From positions 1-61,170 of the forward strand of contig JAOADJ010000019.1 of the NCBI GenBank assembly GCA_026417375.1: a stretch of DNA of 61,170 bases, in the 5' to 3' direction. Under the pieces are notes generated by a model, which did no database searches, was not told the DNA's origin, and saw only the letters and a program-made list of their open reading frames with translations. Below, piece after piece: positions 18,855 to 27,863 of the stretch; positions within the stretch are counted from its first letter, which is position 1; each line of letters starts with the position of its first letter. Source of the DNA: Melioribacteraceae bacterium (lineage in GTDB: Bacteria; Bacteroidota; Ignavibacteria; Ignavibacteriales; Melioribacteraceae). Position numbers and translations under genes: made by a program.

Positions 18855-19472
18855 ATGAATAAATATGAAATTGTAAAAAGTAAATTAAAAAACTCATTAT
18901 CATACGAGGAATACTTTGAAGAATTTAAGATGAAAGTTATGTCGAATGATTTGTCAATTTTAACTGAATTTGAAAAAGAAAATTTTGATTACATTAAACT
19001 AAATTTCCAAAGGAGTTCCAGAATTCATAAATCATTTAATCCAAGTGAAGAAACAAAAGCAATAATTTCTAAAATTAAAGAAGAACAACTATGGGTAATA
19101 ATTACTGAAGATTGGTGTGGCGACTCTGCTCAATGTGTTCCTTATATTTATGAGATTTCAAAATTAAATTCTTTAATTAATCTGAGAATATTCAAAAGGG
19201 ATTTAAATTTAGAATTGATTGATTTATATCTAACTAATGGAACGAGAAGTATTCCAAAATTAATTGCTTTCGATAATTCCGGAAATGAATTATTTACTTG
19301 GGGTGCAAGACCTAAAGAAGCCAATGAATTAATTTCAAAGTTAAAAGCAGAAGGAAAAACTAAAAATGAATTTATTGAACAACTTCATTTATGGTATGCC
19401 AAGGATCGTGGTAAAAGTATAACAAATGAATTGCTAGAACAAATTTTGAAAACTATTGAAAATCATAATTGA
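18855..19472 (+). CDS. Thioredoxin-fold protein with a CGDS active site
   Basis: A 205-aa cytoplasmic protein of the Thioredoxin_9-like family. Residues about 75-165 form the thioredoxin fold: LWVIITEDWCGDSAQC, a central helix, then the cis-Pro segment TRSIPKLIAFD. The canonical CxxC is CGDS, so the resolving cysteine is replaced by serine, and another Cys lies three residues further on. That excludes a classical CxxC dithiol mechanism; a monothiol or peroxiredoxin-like role is possible. The last 20 nt overlap tail-to-tail with the MORN/TonB-C gene. The specific function is unknown. Confidence 0.82.
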   Translation: MNKYEIVKSKLKNSLSYEEYFEEFKMKVMSNDLSILTEFEKENFDYIKLNFQRSSRIHKSFNPSEETKAIISKIKEEQLWVIITEDWCGDSAQCVPYIYEISKLNSLINLRIFKRDLNLELIDLYLTNGTRSIPKLIAFDNSGNELFTWGARPKEANELISKLKAEGKTKNEFIEQLHLWYAKDRGKSITNELLEQILKTIENHN

Positions 19473-20523
19473 ATGGGAAATTTATAATGAATTTTGATTC
19501 AATTGTTTTACCATTTTTTTTAGCTAATGAAAACTTTGATTTTTTTAATGAATCAATTACTAATTGATCACATCCATATCCAATACCATTAATTAAACTG
19601 GTTTTTGTTAATTCACCATCAAGATTAACAAATGCTTCTATTGTTATTATTCCATTTATTTTTAATGCTTTAGCAACATTTGGTATTGTTATTCTTGAAT
19701 ATATGGTTTTTAAATCATCTATCGGTTTTGGACATTCATCTGCATTACAAATTACAGAAATATTCTCAAGAAAAGTTTTTTCATTTTCTTTTACATTTGA
19801 AACAACTTCTTCTTGTTTCGGAATAATAAAATTAATTTCTAAATCTAATTCGGATTTTACAAATTTATCATTCTCTCTTGCAGGCATAAATCGTGTTTCT
19901 TTAATTACTCTTTTCGCTTCTTCATCACAGCCTAAACCTAAACTTTGTATAATTTTTATATCTTCAACTTTGCCAGTCTCATCAAGTTTTATTTTCATTT
20001 TTACTTTACCTTCTAATCCAAACTTCAAAGCATCATTAGGATATTTAATTTTTGATTGTATTTCTTCAATTCCACCAATTGGATAAGCATCTTTAAAATT
20101 ATTTATAGATTTTATTTCATAATTCCGGGAAGCTAAATTATTTTGTTCTGTATCAGAAAATAATTGTTCTTTTATTAAAACACCTTTTTGATATGTAAGA
20201 ATTGAAATTAATTCACCATTGAAATTATAAGTTTTTTCATCTCCATCTTTAATTCCATTTTCAACATAAAATTCATTTTTAAGTTTTCCGTTTTCATAAT
20301 AACTTCTGACCCAACCATTAAGAATTCCACGACTATAATTTTGTTCTGATTTTTTGTTACCATTTTCAAAATAGTAAATTGATTTTCCATCAAGAATATC
20401 ATTTATATATGAAATTTCACTTTTTATATTTCTGTTTGGGTAATATGATTTTATTATACCGTTTTGAGAAAATGATAATTGATTAAGAAATAAAATTATA
20501 ACTAATAGAGTAATTCTTTTCAT
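19453..20523 (-). CDS. Exported protein with MORN-like repeats and two TonB C-terminal-like domains
   Basis: A 356-aa protein with signal peptide MKRITLLVIILFLNQLSFSQ. Residues 20-125 contain YwqK/MORN-type repeats of the form YYxNGxxKxExxYxxG. Residues about 145-240 and 255-356 are two successive TonB C-terminal-like domains. The first has IKYPNDALKFGLEGKVKMKI and CDEEAKRVIKETRFMPA; the second repeats the pattern with ITIPNVAKALKINGIITIEA and CDQLVIDSLKKSKFSLA. There is no membrane anchor or Pro-rich spanner, so it is a periplasmic protein rather than a true TonB. It is the last gene of the five-gene operon, directly abutting yjbQ. Confidence 0.82.
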   Translation of the reverse strand: MKRITLLVIILFLNQLSFSQNGIIKSYYPNRNIKSEISYINDILDGKSIYYFENGNKKSEQNYSRGILNGWVRSYYENGKLKNEFYVENGIKDGDEKTYNFNGELISILTYQKGVLIKEQLFSDTEQNNLASRNYEIKSINNFKDAYPIGGIEEIQSKIKYPNDALKFGLEGKVKMKIKLDETGKVEDIKIIQSLGLGCDEEAKRVIKETRFMPARENDKFVKSELDLEINFIIPKQEEVVSNVKENEKTFLENISVICNADECPKPIDDLKTIYSRITIPNVAKALKINGIITIEAFVNLDGELTKTSLINGIGYGCDQLVIDSLKKSKFSLAKKNGKTIESKFIINFPFNYDFQ

Positions 20524-20946
20524 TTATTCGCCAATAATTGTAATTATAATTTTTCTTGAGCCACCATAATTTCGATGTTCACATAAATAAATTCCTTGCC
20601 ACGTTCCTAAATTAATTTTACCATTAGTAATAGGAATGTTGATGTTTGTTCCTATTAAAGTTGATTTAATATGTGAAGTCATATCATCTAAACCTTCATA
20701 TGTATGTTGATATAATTTTGCATCTGATTCAGGAACAATTTTATTAAAATATTTTTCCATATCGTAACGTACAGTTGGATCAGCATTTTCATTTATTGTT
20801 AATGAAGCTGATGTATGTTTGATAAATAAATTCATTAATCCATATTTAAAATTATTTATCTCTCGGCAATTTGAAATTATTTCATCAGTAATTAAATGAA
20901 TTCCTCTGGATTTAGGTTTTATCGTTATTTCTTTTTGAAAAATCAT
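20524..20946 (-). CDS. yjbQ: YjbQ/UPF0047 family protein
   Basis: A small cytoplasmic enzyme-like protein, 140 aa, matching the usual ~138. Family marks are LFIKHTSASLTINENADPTVRYDME, the His-containing YEGLDDMTSHIKSTLIG and the closing LGTWQGIYLCEHRNYGGSR. The family is annotated as secondary thiamine-phosphate synthase because of weak activity; its real role is unsettled. The start at 20946 (4 nt after the ogt stop) gives the family length. A longer in-frame reading from 21003 would overlap ogt and add 19 unmatched residues. Confidence 0.92.
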   Translation of the reverse strand: MIFQKEITIKPKSRGIHLITDEIISNCREINNFKYGLMNLFIKHTSASLTINENADPTVRYDMEKYFNKIVPESDAKLYQHTYEGLDDMTSHIKSTLIGTNINIPITNGKINLGTWQGIYLCEHRNYGGSRKIIITIIGE

Positions 20947-20950
20947 TTCA

Positions 20951-21454
20951 TCAACCAAATAATGTTTGAGATTGATAATTAGAATTTGATAATTCAAATT
21001 CAATTAACCATTTTTTTCTATCTAATCCACCGGCATAACCAACAAGTTTTCCATTTTTTCCAATAATTCTATGACAAGGTACAACTATTGCAAATGGATT
21101 TTTACTATTAGCATTTGCAACTGCTCGTATTTTCTTTTTATCACCTATTATTTCAGAAAATTTTTCATAACTCATAAATTCACCGTAAGGTATTTCTATT
21201 AAATTTTTCCAAACATTGTTTTGAAATTGGGTTCCATTAAAAAGCAAAGGTAAATCAAATTTTTTTCTAACTCCTTTAAAATATTCATTTAGTTGTGAAC
21301 ATGTTAATTCGGACAATTCATTTTTAGTTTCAAATATAATTTTATCTGAAAATTTAATTGATATGACAAAATTTGAATTTGTTTTAATTATAATGTTGCC
21401 AATAGGTGATAGATAATTTGAAAAGTAAATTTTATCGAAGTTCGATTCGAGCAT
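20951..21454 (-). CDS. ogt: Methylated-DNA--protein-cysteine methyltransferase
   Basis: Suicide DNA-repair protein that transfers the alkyl group from O6-alkylguanine to its own cysteine. The 167-aa protein has the N-terminal ribonuclease-H-like lobe and the C-terminal DNA-binding lobe with acceptor Cys127 in IVVPCHRIIGKNGKLVGYAGG. The arginine finger region is RAVANANSKNP. Short gaps on both sides (6 nt to the sensor kinase, 4 nt to yjbQ) place it inside the operon starting at 25869, an unusual location for a repair gene. Confidence 0.96.
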   Translation of the reverse strand: MLESNFDKIYFSNYLSPIGNIIIKTNSNFVISIKFSDKIIFETKNELSELTCSQLNEYFKGVRKKFDLPLLFNGTQFQNNVWKNLIEIPYGEFMSYEKFSEIIGDKKKIRAVANANSKNPFAIVVPCHRIIGKNGKLVGYAGGLDRKKWLIEFELSNSNYQSQTLFG

Positions 21455-21460
21455 TTTAAA

Positions 21461-24400
21461 TTAACTTTGCTGAAAAAGATTTTTGAGTATTTCTATAATT
21501 TTTTCGCGTAGCAATGGTTTAGGAATAAAATCTGCAAAGCCAGCGGAAACAAATTTTTCTTTTGCTCCTGGTTGTACATAAGCAGTTGTTGCTATTATTG
21601 GAACATTTTTATATCCGGGCATTTTTTGAATTATTCTTAATGCATCAAGCCCATTATATTCACCTTGAAGATTCAAATCCATTAAAATGAAATCAAACTT
21701 TTTAGCTTTTAAAAGTGGCAAAGCTGATTCAAAACTTATTGCAAATTCTATATTCTTTAAATCTTTCATCTGAACTTTGAATAGAACCTGTGAATCAATT
21801 TGATCTTCAAGATATAAACATGAGAGATTTGAAATATCAAAATCAATTTTTTTAGTCTGAACATTTGGTTCAATATTTTCAAATGTTGGAACTACTTTTA
21901 CTTTTTTAATTTCTTTATCTACTTCCTGTTTTACAACTTCAATTTCTGCATTAATTTTTTCTGTTACAGAAAATTTTAATGGAAATATTAATGCAAACTC
22001 TTTTATCTCGGCTCCTGAAGTTATATTACTTTTTTTAACTGATAAAAGATTAATTAATTTTTTGGCAAGCATAATTGTGAATCTTGAAAAACCATAATTT
22101 CTTCTTGTAGCAGTTTCTTCATTTGTAAATATTTCAATTAATGCTTTTAATAAAAATGGAGTAATGCCTTCTGGTTTATCTTTTATTCCAACAGCGGCAA
22201 AATTATCTTCATAAATTGATGCCGATAAATAAATATTTTTTTCTTTAGTAATTTGCACTGCAAACTTTAAGAATAAACTTAAAAGGTAAATAAATTTTTG
22301 TTTATCGGTTTCAATCAATAGTGATGAAGATATTTTACCATATTGAACATCAACTTTTTTAGCTTCAACAGTTTTTTTAATTGCATCTTTTAGTTCATCA
22401 AGAATTTCTACAAACTTAATTTCTTCGGTTCTAAACTTTATAATTTTTTGTTCCAGTTGAGAATATTCAACAGCATTATCCATTATTTGCAATAATATTT
22501 TCTGATTTTCTTTAATAATATCTATTGCTTCTTTTTGGTCATCGTTTGGATTATCAATGCTTTCACCTAATTCCTGTGCAAAACCTAAAATTACATTTAA
22601 CGGTGTTAAAATTTCATGAAACATATTTGATAAAAATGCAGTGTCAATTTTTTCTGTTTCATCAATTCGTGTTTTAAGATCTTTTAATGATTCTTCTTCA
22701 ATTAATTTTATTATAAAACAAAATGATTCAATTTCACCACTATAATTTTTAATTGGTGTTGCTATTAAACTTGCTTTTTGAAATCCTGTTTCTGGTTTTT
22801 TAATTTCTACATCAGCTGTGAATGATTTTGGTAATGTTGTTTGAAAAACATTTTTATTTATTTCAGCTCGTTTATCGTCGTTTAAAAGAGCAATAAAAGA
22901 AGAATTTTCCAATTCTCTTTTTGGATAACCTAATTTTTTAATTCCGTTTTCATTAATCTCTTTAATAAATCCATCTTTATCAGTTATAATTAATATGTCT
23001 GATGTGTTTTCGTAAACTGTTTCGAGTAATTGTTGTTTCTTTTTTACTTCAACTTGTTCAGAAATATTTCTGACTAAATTTAAGTGAGCTTTTTTATTTT
23101 TATAATCAACTAAAGTTCTTCTTAACTCAACAAAAACTGATTCACCATTGCTTTTTTTATGTCGCCATGGTCCACTATATGATTTCATTAATGATTTGTT
23201 ATCAGATGTTTCAATCAAAGTTTGAATATCTTCGGGTGCATATAAATCTGTTAAATCCATGTTTAAAAAATCATTTCTTTTATAACCATATAACTTCAAA
23301 GCTTGATCATTCACTTCTAAAAATTTCAGATTTTCCAAATCATAAATAAACATTGGTTCGGGAGTAAGTTCTATTAATGCATCATACATTAAAGCTTTTG
23401 TTTCTACGTCCCTGTTTTTTTCATCAATTTCTTTAACAATAATTTGAAATATTTTTTTATCGGATATATCATTTTTAATTAAAGAAATTTCGGTATTTAA
23501 TTTTATTTTTTGAGTAAAACTGTAAGCAAATTGTATTTCGTTTTGAATTTCACTTTTTACAAATGCATTTATTTTTTCAATCAGATCTTTTTCAAATATT
23601 TTTTCAATTGAATCATTTATTAAATCAACTTTTTCACCCAACGAAAAAATCTTAAGAAATTCGTTTGTATAATATTTAATCTTCAAATCATCATTAATAA
23701 AACATGAAGCAATTGGAGCATACTTTAAATAATCATTGTCAAATTCATTTTTAATTTCTGTTTTATCTTCAACTGGTAAGGAAAATCCAATTATTGCAAC
23801 TACGTTTTTATCTACATCCAGTAATGGAATTTGTGCAATAGAAATATTATTGTTTTTGTTTAATGATAGTTGTGTATTAAAATTTTCAATTATAATTGGG
23901 TTGTTCGAAATTTTAATGTAATTATCTAAACTTTCAAACAAATTGGAAATATTCTTATTCAGAACATCAGTTTGGTTTTTGTTTTCAATCTGAGATACTT
24001 CAAGTGAAAATGCATTTGAGAATTTATCATTTACAACTAAGAACACTCCATTTACATCTTTAATCCAAAAAAATTCTTCAAGTTCATTTATACTTTTTTG
24101 AAATTTAGCTTTTTCGATAAATGAAAACGGGAATGATAATTTTACTTTATCAATTATTTTTTTTAGGTAAGGTTTTAGATTAATCTCTTTTAAATTAGCA
24201 GTAACTAATCTTAATTTCTTGAAATCTGAAACAGTTTCAATTTCTTTATTATTTTCGAATGTAATTAAGTAATAAACATTATTTTCACTTTTTAATTGTG
24301 AAAAACTTATAATTAAACTTTTTGATAACTCTTCATAAGTTGATGTAAAATTTTCAAAAACTGTATTTCCGAACTTAGAAATTTTTTTAAAAAGTGCATC

Positions 24401-24577
24401 AATTACTTGTTTTTGTTCTTCATTAATTACATCTAAAAAATTTTGATGAGGTTTAATAAGAGGAAATATTTTTTTTATTTCATCATTAATAGCAATAATA
24501 CGTAATGATTTATCAACAATTATTGAAGCACGTTTGAAATTAATCTCAACTTCTTTTGTATTAAAATCGTTTGTCAT
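21461..24577 (-). CDS. Hybrid PAS sensor kinase with degenerate ATPase domain and receiver
   Basis: A 1038-aa soluble protein. Several PAS-like domains fill residues 1-630; PAS with the clearest signatures start near 415 (LTPEPMFIYDLENLKFLEVND) and 520 (TSDILIITDKDGFIKEINENG). A HisKA helix carries His654 in MFHEILTPLN. The following HATPase region (about 720-860) lacks the N box asparagine (YLLSLFLKFAVQIT), has DKPEGIT instead of DTGxGI and NYGFSRFTIML instead of the GTGLGL box, so ATP binding is doubtful. A C-terminal receiver (about 915-1035) is intact: acidic LEDQ, Asp967 in ILMDLNL, Thr in ATTAYV and Lys in IPKPL. It probably acts as a scaffold or phosphate acceptor rather than a kinase. 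Confidence 0.88.
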   Translation of the reverse strand: MTNDFNTKEVEINFKRASIIVDKSLRIIAINDEIKKIFPLIKPHQNFLDVINEEQKQVIDALFKKISKFGNTVFENFTSTYEELSKSLIISFSQLKSENNVYYLITFENNKEIETVSDFKKLRLVTANLKEINLKPYLKKIIDKVKLSFPFSFIEKAKFQKSINELEEFFWIKDVNGVFLVVNDKFSNAFSLEVSQIENKNQTDVLNKNISNLFESLDNYIKISNNPIIIENFNTQLSLNKNNNISIAQIPLLDVDKNVVAIIGFSLPVEDKTEIKNEFDNDYLKYAPIASCFINDDLKIKYYTNEFLKIFSLGEKVDLINDSIEKIFEKDLIEKINAFVKSEIQNEIQFAYSFTQKIKLNTEISLIKNDISDKKIFQIIVKEIDEKNRDVETKALMYDALIELTPEPMFIYDLENLKFLEVNDQALKLYGYKRNDFLNMDLTDLYAPEDIQTLIETSDNKSLMKSYSGPWRHKKSNGESVFVELRRTLVDYKNKKAHLNLVRNISEQVEVKKKQQLLETVYENTSDILIITDKDGFIKEINENGIKKLGYPKRELENSSFIALLNDDKRAEINKNVFQTTLPKSFTADVEIKKPETGFQKASLIATPIKNYSGEIESFCFIIKLIEEESLKDLKTRIDETEKIDTAFLSNMFHEILTPLNVILGFAQELGESIDNPNDDQKEAIDIIKENQKILLQIMDNAVEYSQLEQKIIKFRTEEIKFVEILDELKDAIKKTVEAKKVDVQYGKISSSLLIETDKQKFIYLLSLFLKFAVQITKEKNIYLSASIYEDNFAAVGIKDKPEGITPFLLKALIEIFTNEETATRRNYGFSRFTIMLAKKLINLLSVKKSNITSGAEIKEFALIFPLKFSVTEKINAEIEVVKQEVDKEIKKVKVVPTFENIEPNVQTKKIDFDISNLSCLYLEDQIDSQVLFKVQMKDLKNIEFAISFESALPLLKAKKFDFILMDLNLQGEYNGLDALRIIQKMPGYKNVPIIATTAYVQPGAKEKFVSAGFADFIPKPLLREKIIEILKNLFQQS

Positions 24578-24579
24578 TT

Positions 24580-25869
24580 TTATTGTATTGTAACAACTAT
24601 TGTTCTTGAATAAGGTGTATATGTATTTGTATTTGATGAAATTATTTGTCTCACTCTATATTCATAAGTTCCTGCTGACAAATTATTATCAAAATGTTCA
24701 GTTACACCAGCAGCTTTTGTTGCAATTCTTGTAAATGTTGATCCACTACTAATAATTCTTTTTTCAACTTCAGTTTCAAATGATTGACTTAAAGTATTAT
24801 CATAAGTCCATGTTAATCTTATAGAATTCGGACTTGTCAAAGTATAATTTAAATTCGGTGCAGGCACATTTAAGGTTGTTGTTGCAGCCGAAACTTCATT
24901 TGAATATGGACTTCTTGCAGTTGATGTAAAATATGCAATCCTATATGTATAAGTAACACCAGCAGAAATTTGTTGTGTATCTAAATATTCAGTTGTATTA
25001 GGAGAAACAATTGTTAACTGTTTAAATTGAGCAGTGAATGCATCTAATCTTTCAATAATAAAACCTAACTCATTTGGAACAAAATCTGTCCATGTTAATC
25101 TTATTGTATTCATTCCAATACCTTCAGCTTTTAAATTCCAAGGTCCGCCACCCGGTGTCATTGGTGAAACTTCATTACTAAATTCGGAATAACCAGAAGA
25201 ATTAAATGCGCGTACTTTATAATAATATGCAGTAAAAGATGATAAGCCAATATCAGTTGTACTTATAGTATTTTCATTTAATGTTTTAATTCTTCTATAA
25301 TCAATTGTTCCATTGTTACTTATATCTTTTCTCCAAAGCTCAAAACCTTTTTCGTTGTACGAATTATCTTTCCATAATAAAGTAACAGTTGTAGAATTTG
25401 TAAAAGTACCGGCTAAATCGCTTGGTGCTTTTGGTGGACGATCTTTAATATAAATATTTTGTTGAACCTTACTTACTTTAAGCTTTCCGCTTTTGTTGTA
25501 AACAATTAAATAATAGCTGATTGTTTTACCAATCATTGTTGAATCAACAGTAATATAAATAGTTGGATTATTTCCATCATTTGTTAAAGCAAATTTTTGA
25601 ACATAAACTCCATTAATAAAAAGTTCAAAATGAGAAAGACCTGTGCCACCCGCTCCATCACTTGCTGTATAAAAAACAACATTCTTACCAACCATTATTG
25701 TATCATTTGATTTTGGGAAAGTTATTTCAATTGATGGCGTGCTTGATGTTTGTGTTTCCGATAAAGATTCAACACATGATTGAGAAATAAATAAAATTGA
25801 AATTAAACTTAGAAAACTTAATATAGATTTTATAATCTTTTTCACTTTAAAAAATTTTTTGTTATTCAT
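24580..25869 (-). CDS. Fibronectin type III domain lipoprotein
   Basis: A 429-aa surface or periplasmic lipoprotein. The hydrophobic leader ends in ISQSC, a lipobox with Cys at about residue 32. Residues 45-140 form an Ig-like beta domain (IEITFPKSNDTIMVGK), followed by three Fn3 repeats (about 147-235, 240-330 and 335-425) with the recurring T-x-x-L-x-W-x-D and Y-x-Y-K/R-V/I-x-A/Y pattern. No catalytic motif is present. It is the first gene of the five-gene operon, 2 nt before the sensor gene. It could bind a ligand or polymer at the surface; function unknown. Confidence 0.85.
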   Translation of the reverse strand: MNNKKFFKVKKIIKSILSFLSLISILFISQSCVESLSETQTSSTPSIEITFPKSNDTIMVGKNVVFYTASDGAGGTGLSHFELFINGVYVQKFALTNDGNNPTIYITVDSTMIGKTISYYLIVYNKSGKLKVSKVQQNIYIKDRPPKAPSDLAGTFTNSTTVTLLWKDNSYNEKGFELWRKDISNNGTIDYRRIKTLNENTISTTDIGLSSFTAYYYKVRAFNSSGYSEFSNEVSPMTPGGGPWNLKAEGIGMNTIRLTWTDFVPNELGFIIERLDAFTAQFKQLTIVSPNTTEYLDTQQISAGVTYTYRIAYFTSTARSPYSNEVSAATTTLNVPAPNLNYTLTSPNSIRLTWTYDNTLSQSFETEVEKRIISSGSTFTRIATKAAGVTEHFDNNLSAGTYEYRVRQIISSNTNTYTPYSRTIVVTIQ

Positions 25870-25934
25870 TATGTAATTTAATAAAACATATTCAGTTTAC
25901 ATAAACTTAAAGTAAACAAAATTGAAGCGATTTT

Positions 25935-25942
25935 TCGGCTGG
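25935..25942 (-). promoter_or_regulatory. CCAGCCGA motif upstream of the Fn3 lipoprotein operon
   Basis: Minus-strand CCAGCCGA 66 nt before the lipoprotein start codon. The same 8-mer occurs twice upstream of the T9SS Fn3 gene at 41733. It is GC-rich in an otherwise AT-rich intergenic region. A role as an operator is inferred. Confidence 0.3.
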
Positions 25943-25961
25943 GTATTTTATAAAATATATC

Positions 25962-27863
25962 TTATGAACCAACATTATCATAATCAATAATTAGAGAACG
26001 TGTTTCATGGGGTTCCATTTTATCTAAATAAAAATATATTGTGTCACCTGAAGGACTTAATGAATATTTAGGAATTTTAGTATTAATTATATCTGATGAA
26101 ACTTCAACATTTTTTACTTTCTTATTTAAATTTACTTGAACTACTATTCCAATAGTTCTTTCATCGCGTGGATTATTTAATTCAACAGCAATACGTCTTG
26201 CACTTCTTGCATCATAACGAACTTCAACACCACCTTTACTTAACCACCAATTTTTTAATTCTTCCAACGAAGTTATCCACATTTTTTTAGATTTAGCATA
26301 TTTTAAAACATCTTTTATTACTGAAGAATATTGTGGAAGTAATTGGTAATTTGTATGCACTTTAAAAACATATAACCCACCTTCAAATAAAACTCTATCA
26401 ATATCTTCTTCATATGTATAACGCTGAAATTCTGTATTAGTCAATCCATAATTCCGAACAACTTCATAATCGTCTCTTGCTGTCTTTGTAATTATCATTA
26501 TTTGCTTATTATTTCTGGTTCTTATTTCAGGAACAGATCTGTCAGTTAAAGAATCTGTCACTAAAAATTCTAAACCAAGTTGGGACATTGCTTGCATTGT
26601 GTTATCATCATAGTAACCATTTAATGGCATTATAGCTTTAACATTTTGATTAGTTAATTTTTTTAAAGTATCAATTGCAAATTTCAAAGTTGATGTTTGC
26701 ACTTCTTTACTAAATAATTTATTAACAGTATCCTCAGGAGAAGCTAGAAATCCGATGTCAACAATTGCACCAATTTCACCTTTTTCTTTTAAGGATTTTA
26801 AGATTTGATAATTATTAATTGTAATATTCGGATCAACAAATATTGTAGGATTTATTTTAATACCACCAATGTTTTTATTTACATTAATAATGTTATTAGG
26901 TTGTTCTGTAATAGTAGGAATAAATAAAAAAGCTGCTTCATAAGTATCTGGCCAATCTCTGACAAAAGCTGTTGGATTGTAAACTAACCAATTAACTGAG
27001 TTATTAAACAATTTTTCAAAGTAAATAAAATCTTTTTGAACACCTAAAACAGAATTAATTTCAAAACCAAACCAAACAAATCTGCCTTTTCCATAAGTGC
27101 CAAAAGATATTCCAGCACTTTTTTGAATTTCCTCACGAACTAAACCTGCTTCTTTTCTGAAATCATACCAAAAACTTACCTGAGTTGTTCTTGGTTCTAA
27201 AACTTCAGCATATATTGGGCGATCCCAGGTTGCTATTTTAAGTGCATAGCCAGTAGGGATTTGTGAAGTTATTGGCAAGTTCCCTCTCAATGTGTGAACC
27301 TTATAAGTTTCTTCAGGTTTAATTTCTCTGTTAAATTTCATTCCAAAAACTTCAGTAAAAAATTCCCAACCACGCCATTTACCTTCATCAGAAAAAGTAG
27401 CAGGTCCACCTGTAACAAAAACGCTTCCACCATTTTCAATATATCTTTTAACATTTACTAATTCTTTATCACTTAAAGATTTGGAACCGGGTAAAACAAT
27501 AAGTTTGTATTCATAATGTTTACCAAGTTCAATATCTTGATCAGAAATTAAATCATACTGAAACTTTGCATTGGAAATAAATTTTTTCCATGTATCAATA
27601 TTATCTCTTAACCAGGTGCTTCCCGGTTCGAGCATATTTTCAGTGTATTTAGAGTAAAGAATTGCAACTTTTTGTTTTTTTGTTTCTTGAAGTAATGTAA
27701 GATTATTTTTTGTAGGAAGAATTTGACTTAATTCATAATTACCATATATACTTTGAATAATTAATAAAAAAACAAGAACAGCTAGAATTAATAAAACTAA
27801 TCCGCTGAGAAAAATAATAAGATAGTTAACACGTAACCCTTTGGCTGCTTCTTTTACCGCCAC
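25962..27863 (-). CDS. Membrane-anchored GATase-like/degenerate polysaccharide deacetylase protein
   Basis: A 633-aa protein with one N-terminal transmembrane helix (YLIIFLSGLVLLILAVLVFLLII), the rest periplasmic. Residues about 65-300 look like a class I amidotransferase-like fold (KVAILYSKYTEN, YKLIVLPGSKSLSDKELVNV, GGSVFVTGG) without a Cys-His-Glu triad. Residues about 310-545 follow a NodB-type deacetylase layout (IGAIVDIGFLASPEDT, VKAIMPLNGYYDDNTMQAM, MWITSLEELKNWW), but the metal-binding Asp and HxxxH are missing. A C-terminal beta domain follows. Its start overlaps the preceding small membrane protein gene by 10 nt. By analogy with PgaB it may process or chaperone the polymer, probably non-catalytically. 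Confidence 0.7.
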   Translation of the reverse strand: MAVKEAAKGLRVNYLIIFLSGLVLLILAVLVFLLIIQSIYGNYELSQILPTKNNLTLLQETKKQKVAILYSKYTENMLEPGSTWLRDNIDTWKKFISNAKFQYDLISDQDIELGKHYEYKLIVLPGSKSLSDKELVNVKRYIENGGSVFVTGGPATFSDEGKWRGWEFFTEVFGMKFNREIKPEETYKVHTLRGNLPITSQIPTGYALKIATWDRPIYAEVLEPRTTQVSFWYDFRKEAGLVREEIQKSAGISFGTYGKGRFVWFGFEINSVLGVQKDFIYFEKLFNNSVNWLVYNPTAFVRDWPDTYEAAFLFIPTITEQPNNIINVNKNIGGIKINPTIFVDPNITINNYQILKSLKEKGEIGAIVDIGFLASPEDTVNKLFSKEVQTSTLKFAIDTLKKLTNQNVKAIMPLNGYYDDNTMQAMSQLGLEFLVTDSLTDRSVPEIRTRNNKQIMIITKTARDDYEVVRNYGLTNTEFQRYTYEEDIDRVLFEGGLYVFKVHTNYQLLPQYSSVIKDVLKYAKSKKMWITSLEELKNWWLSKGGVEVRYDARSARRIAVELNNPRDERTIGIVVQVNLNKKVKNVEVSSDIINTKIPKYSLSPSGDTIYFYLDKMEPHETRSLIIDYDNVGS

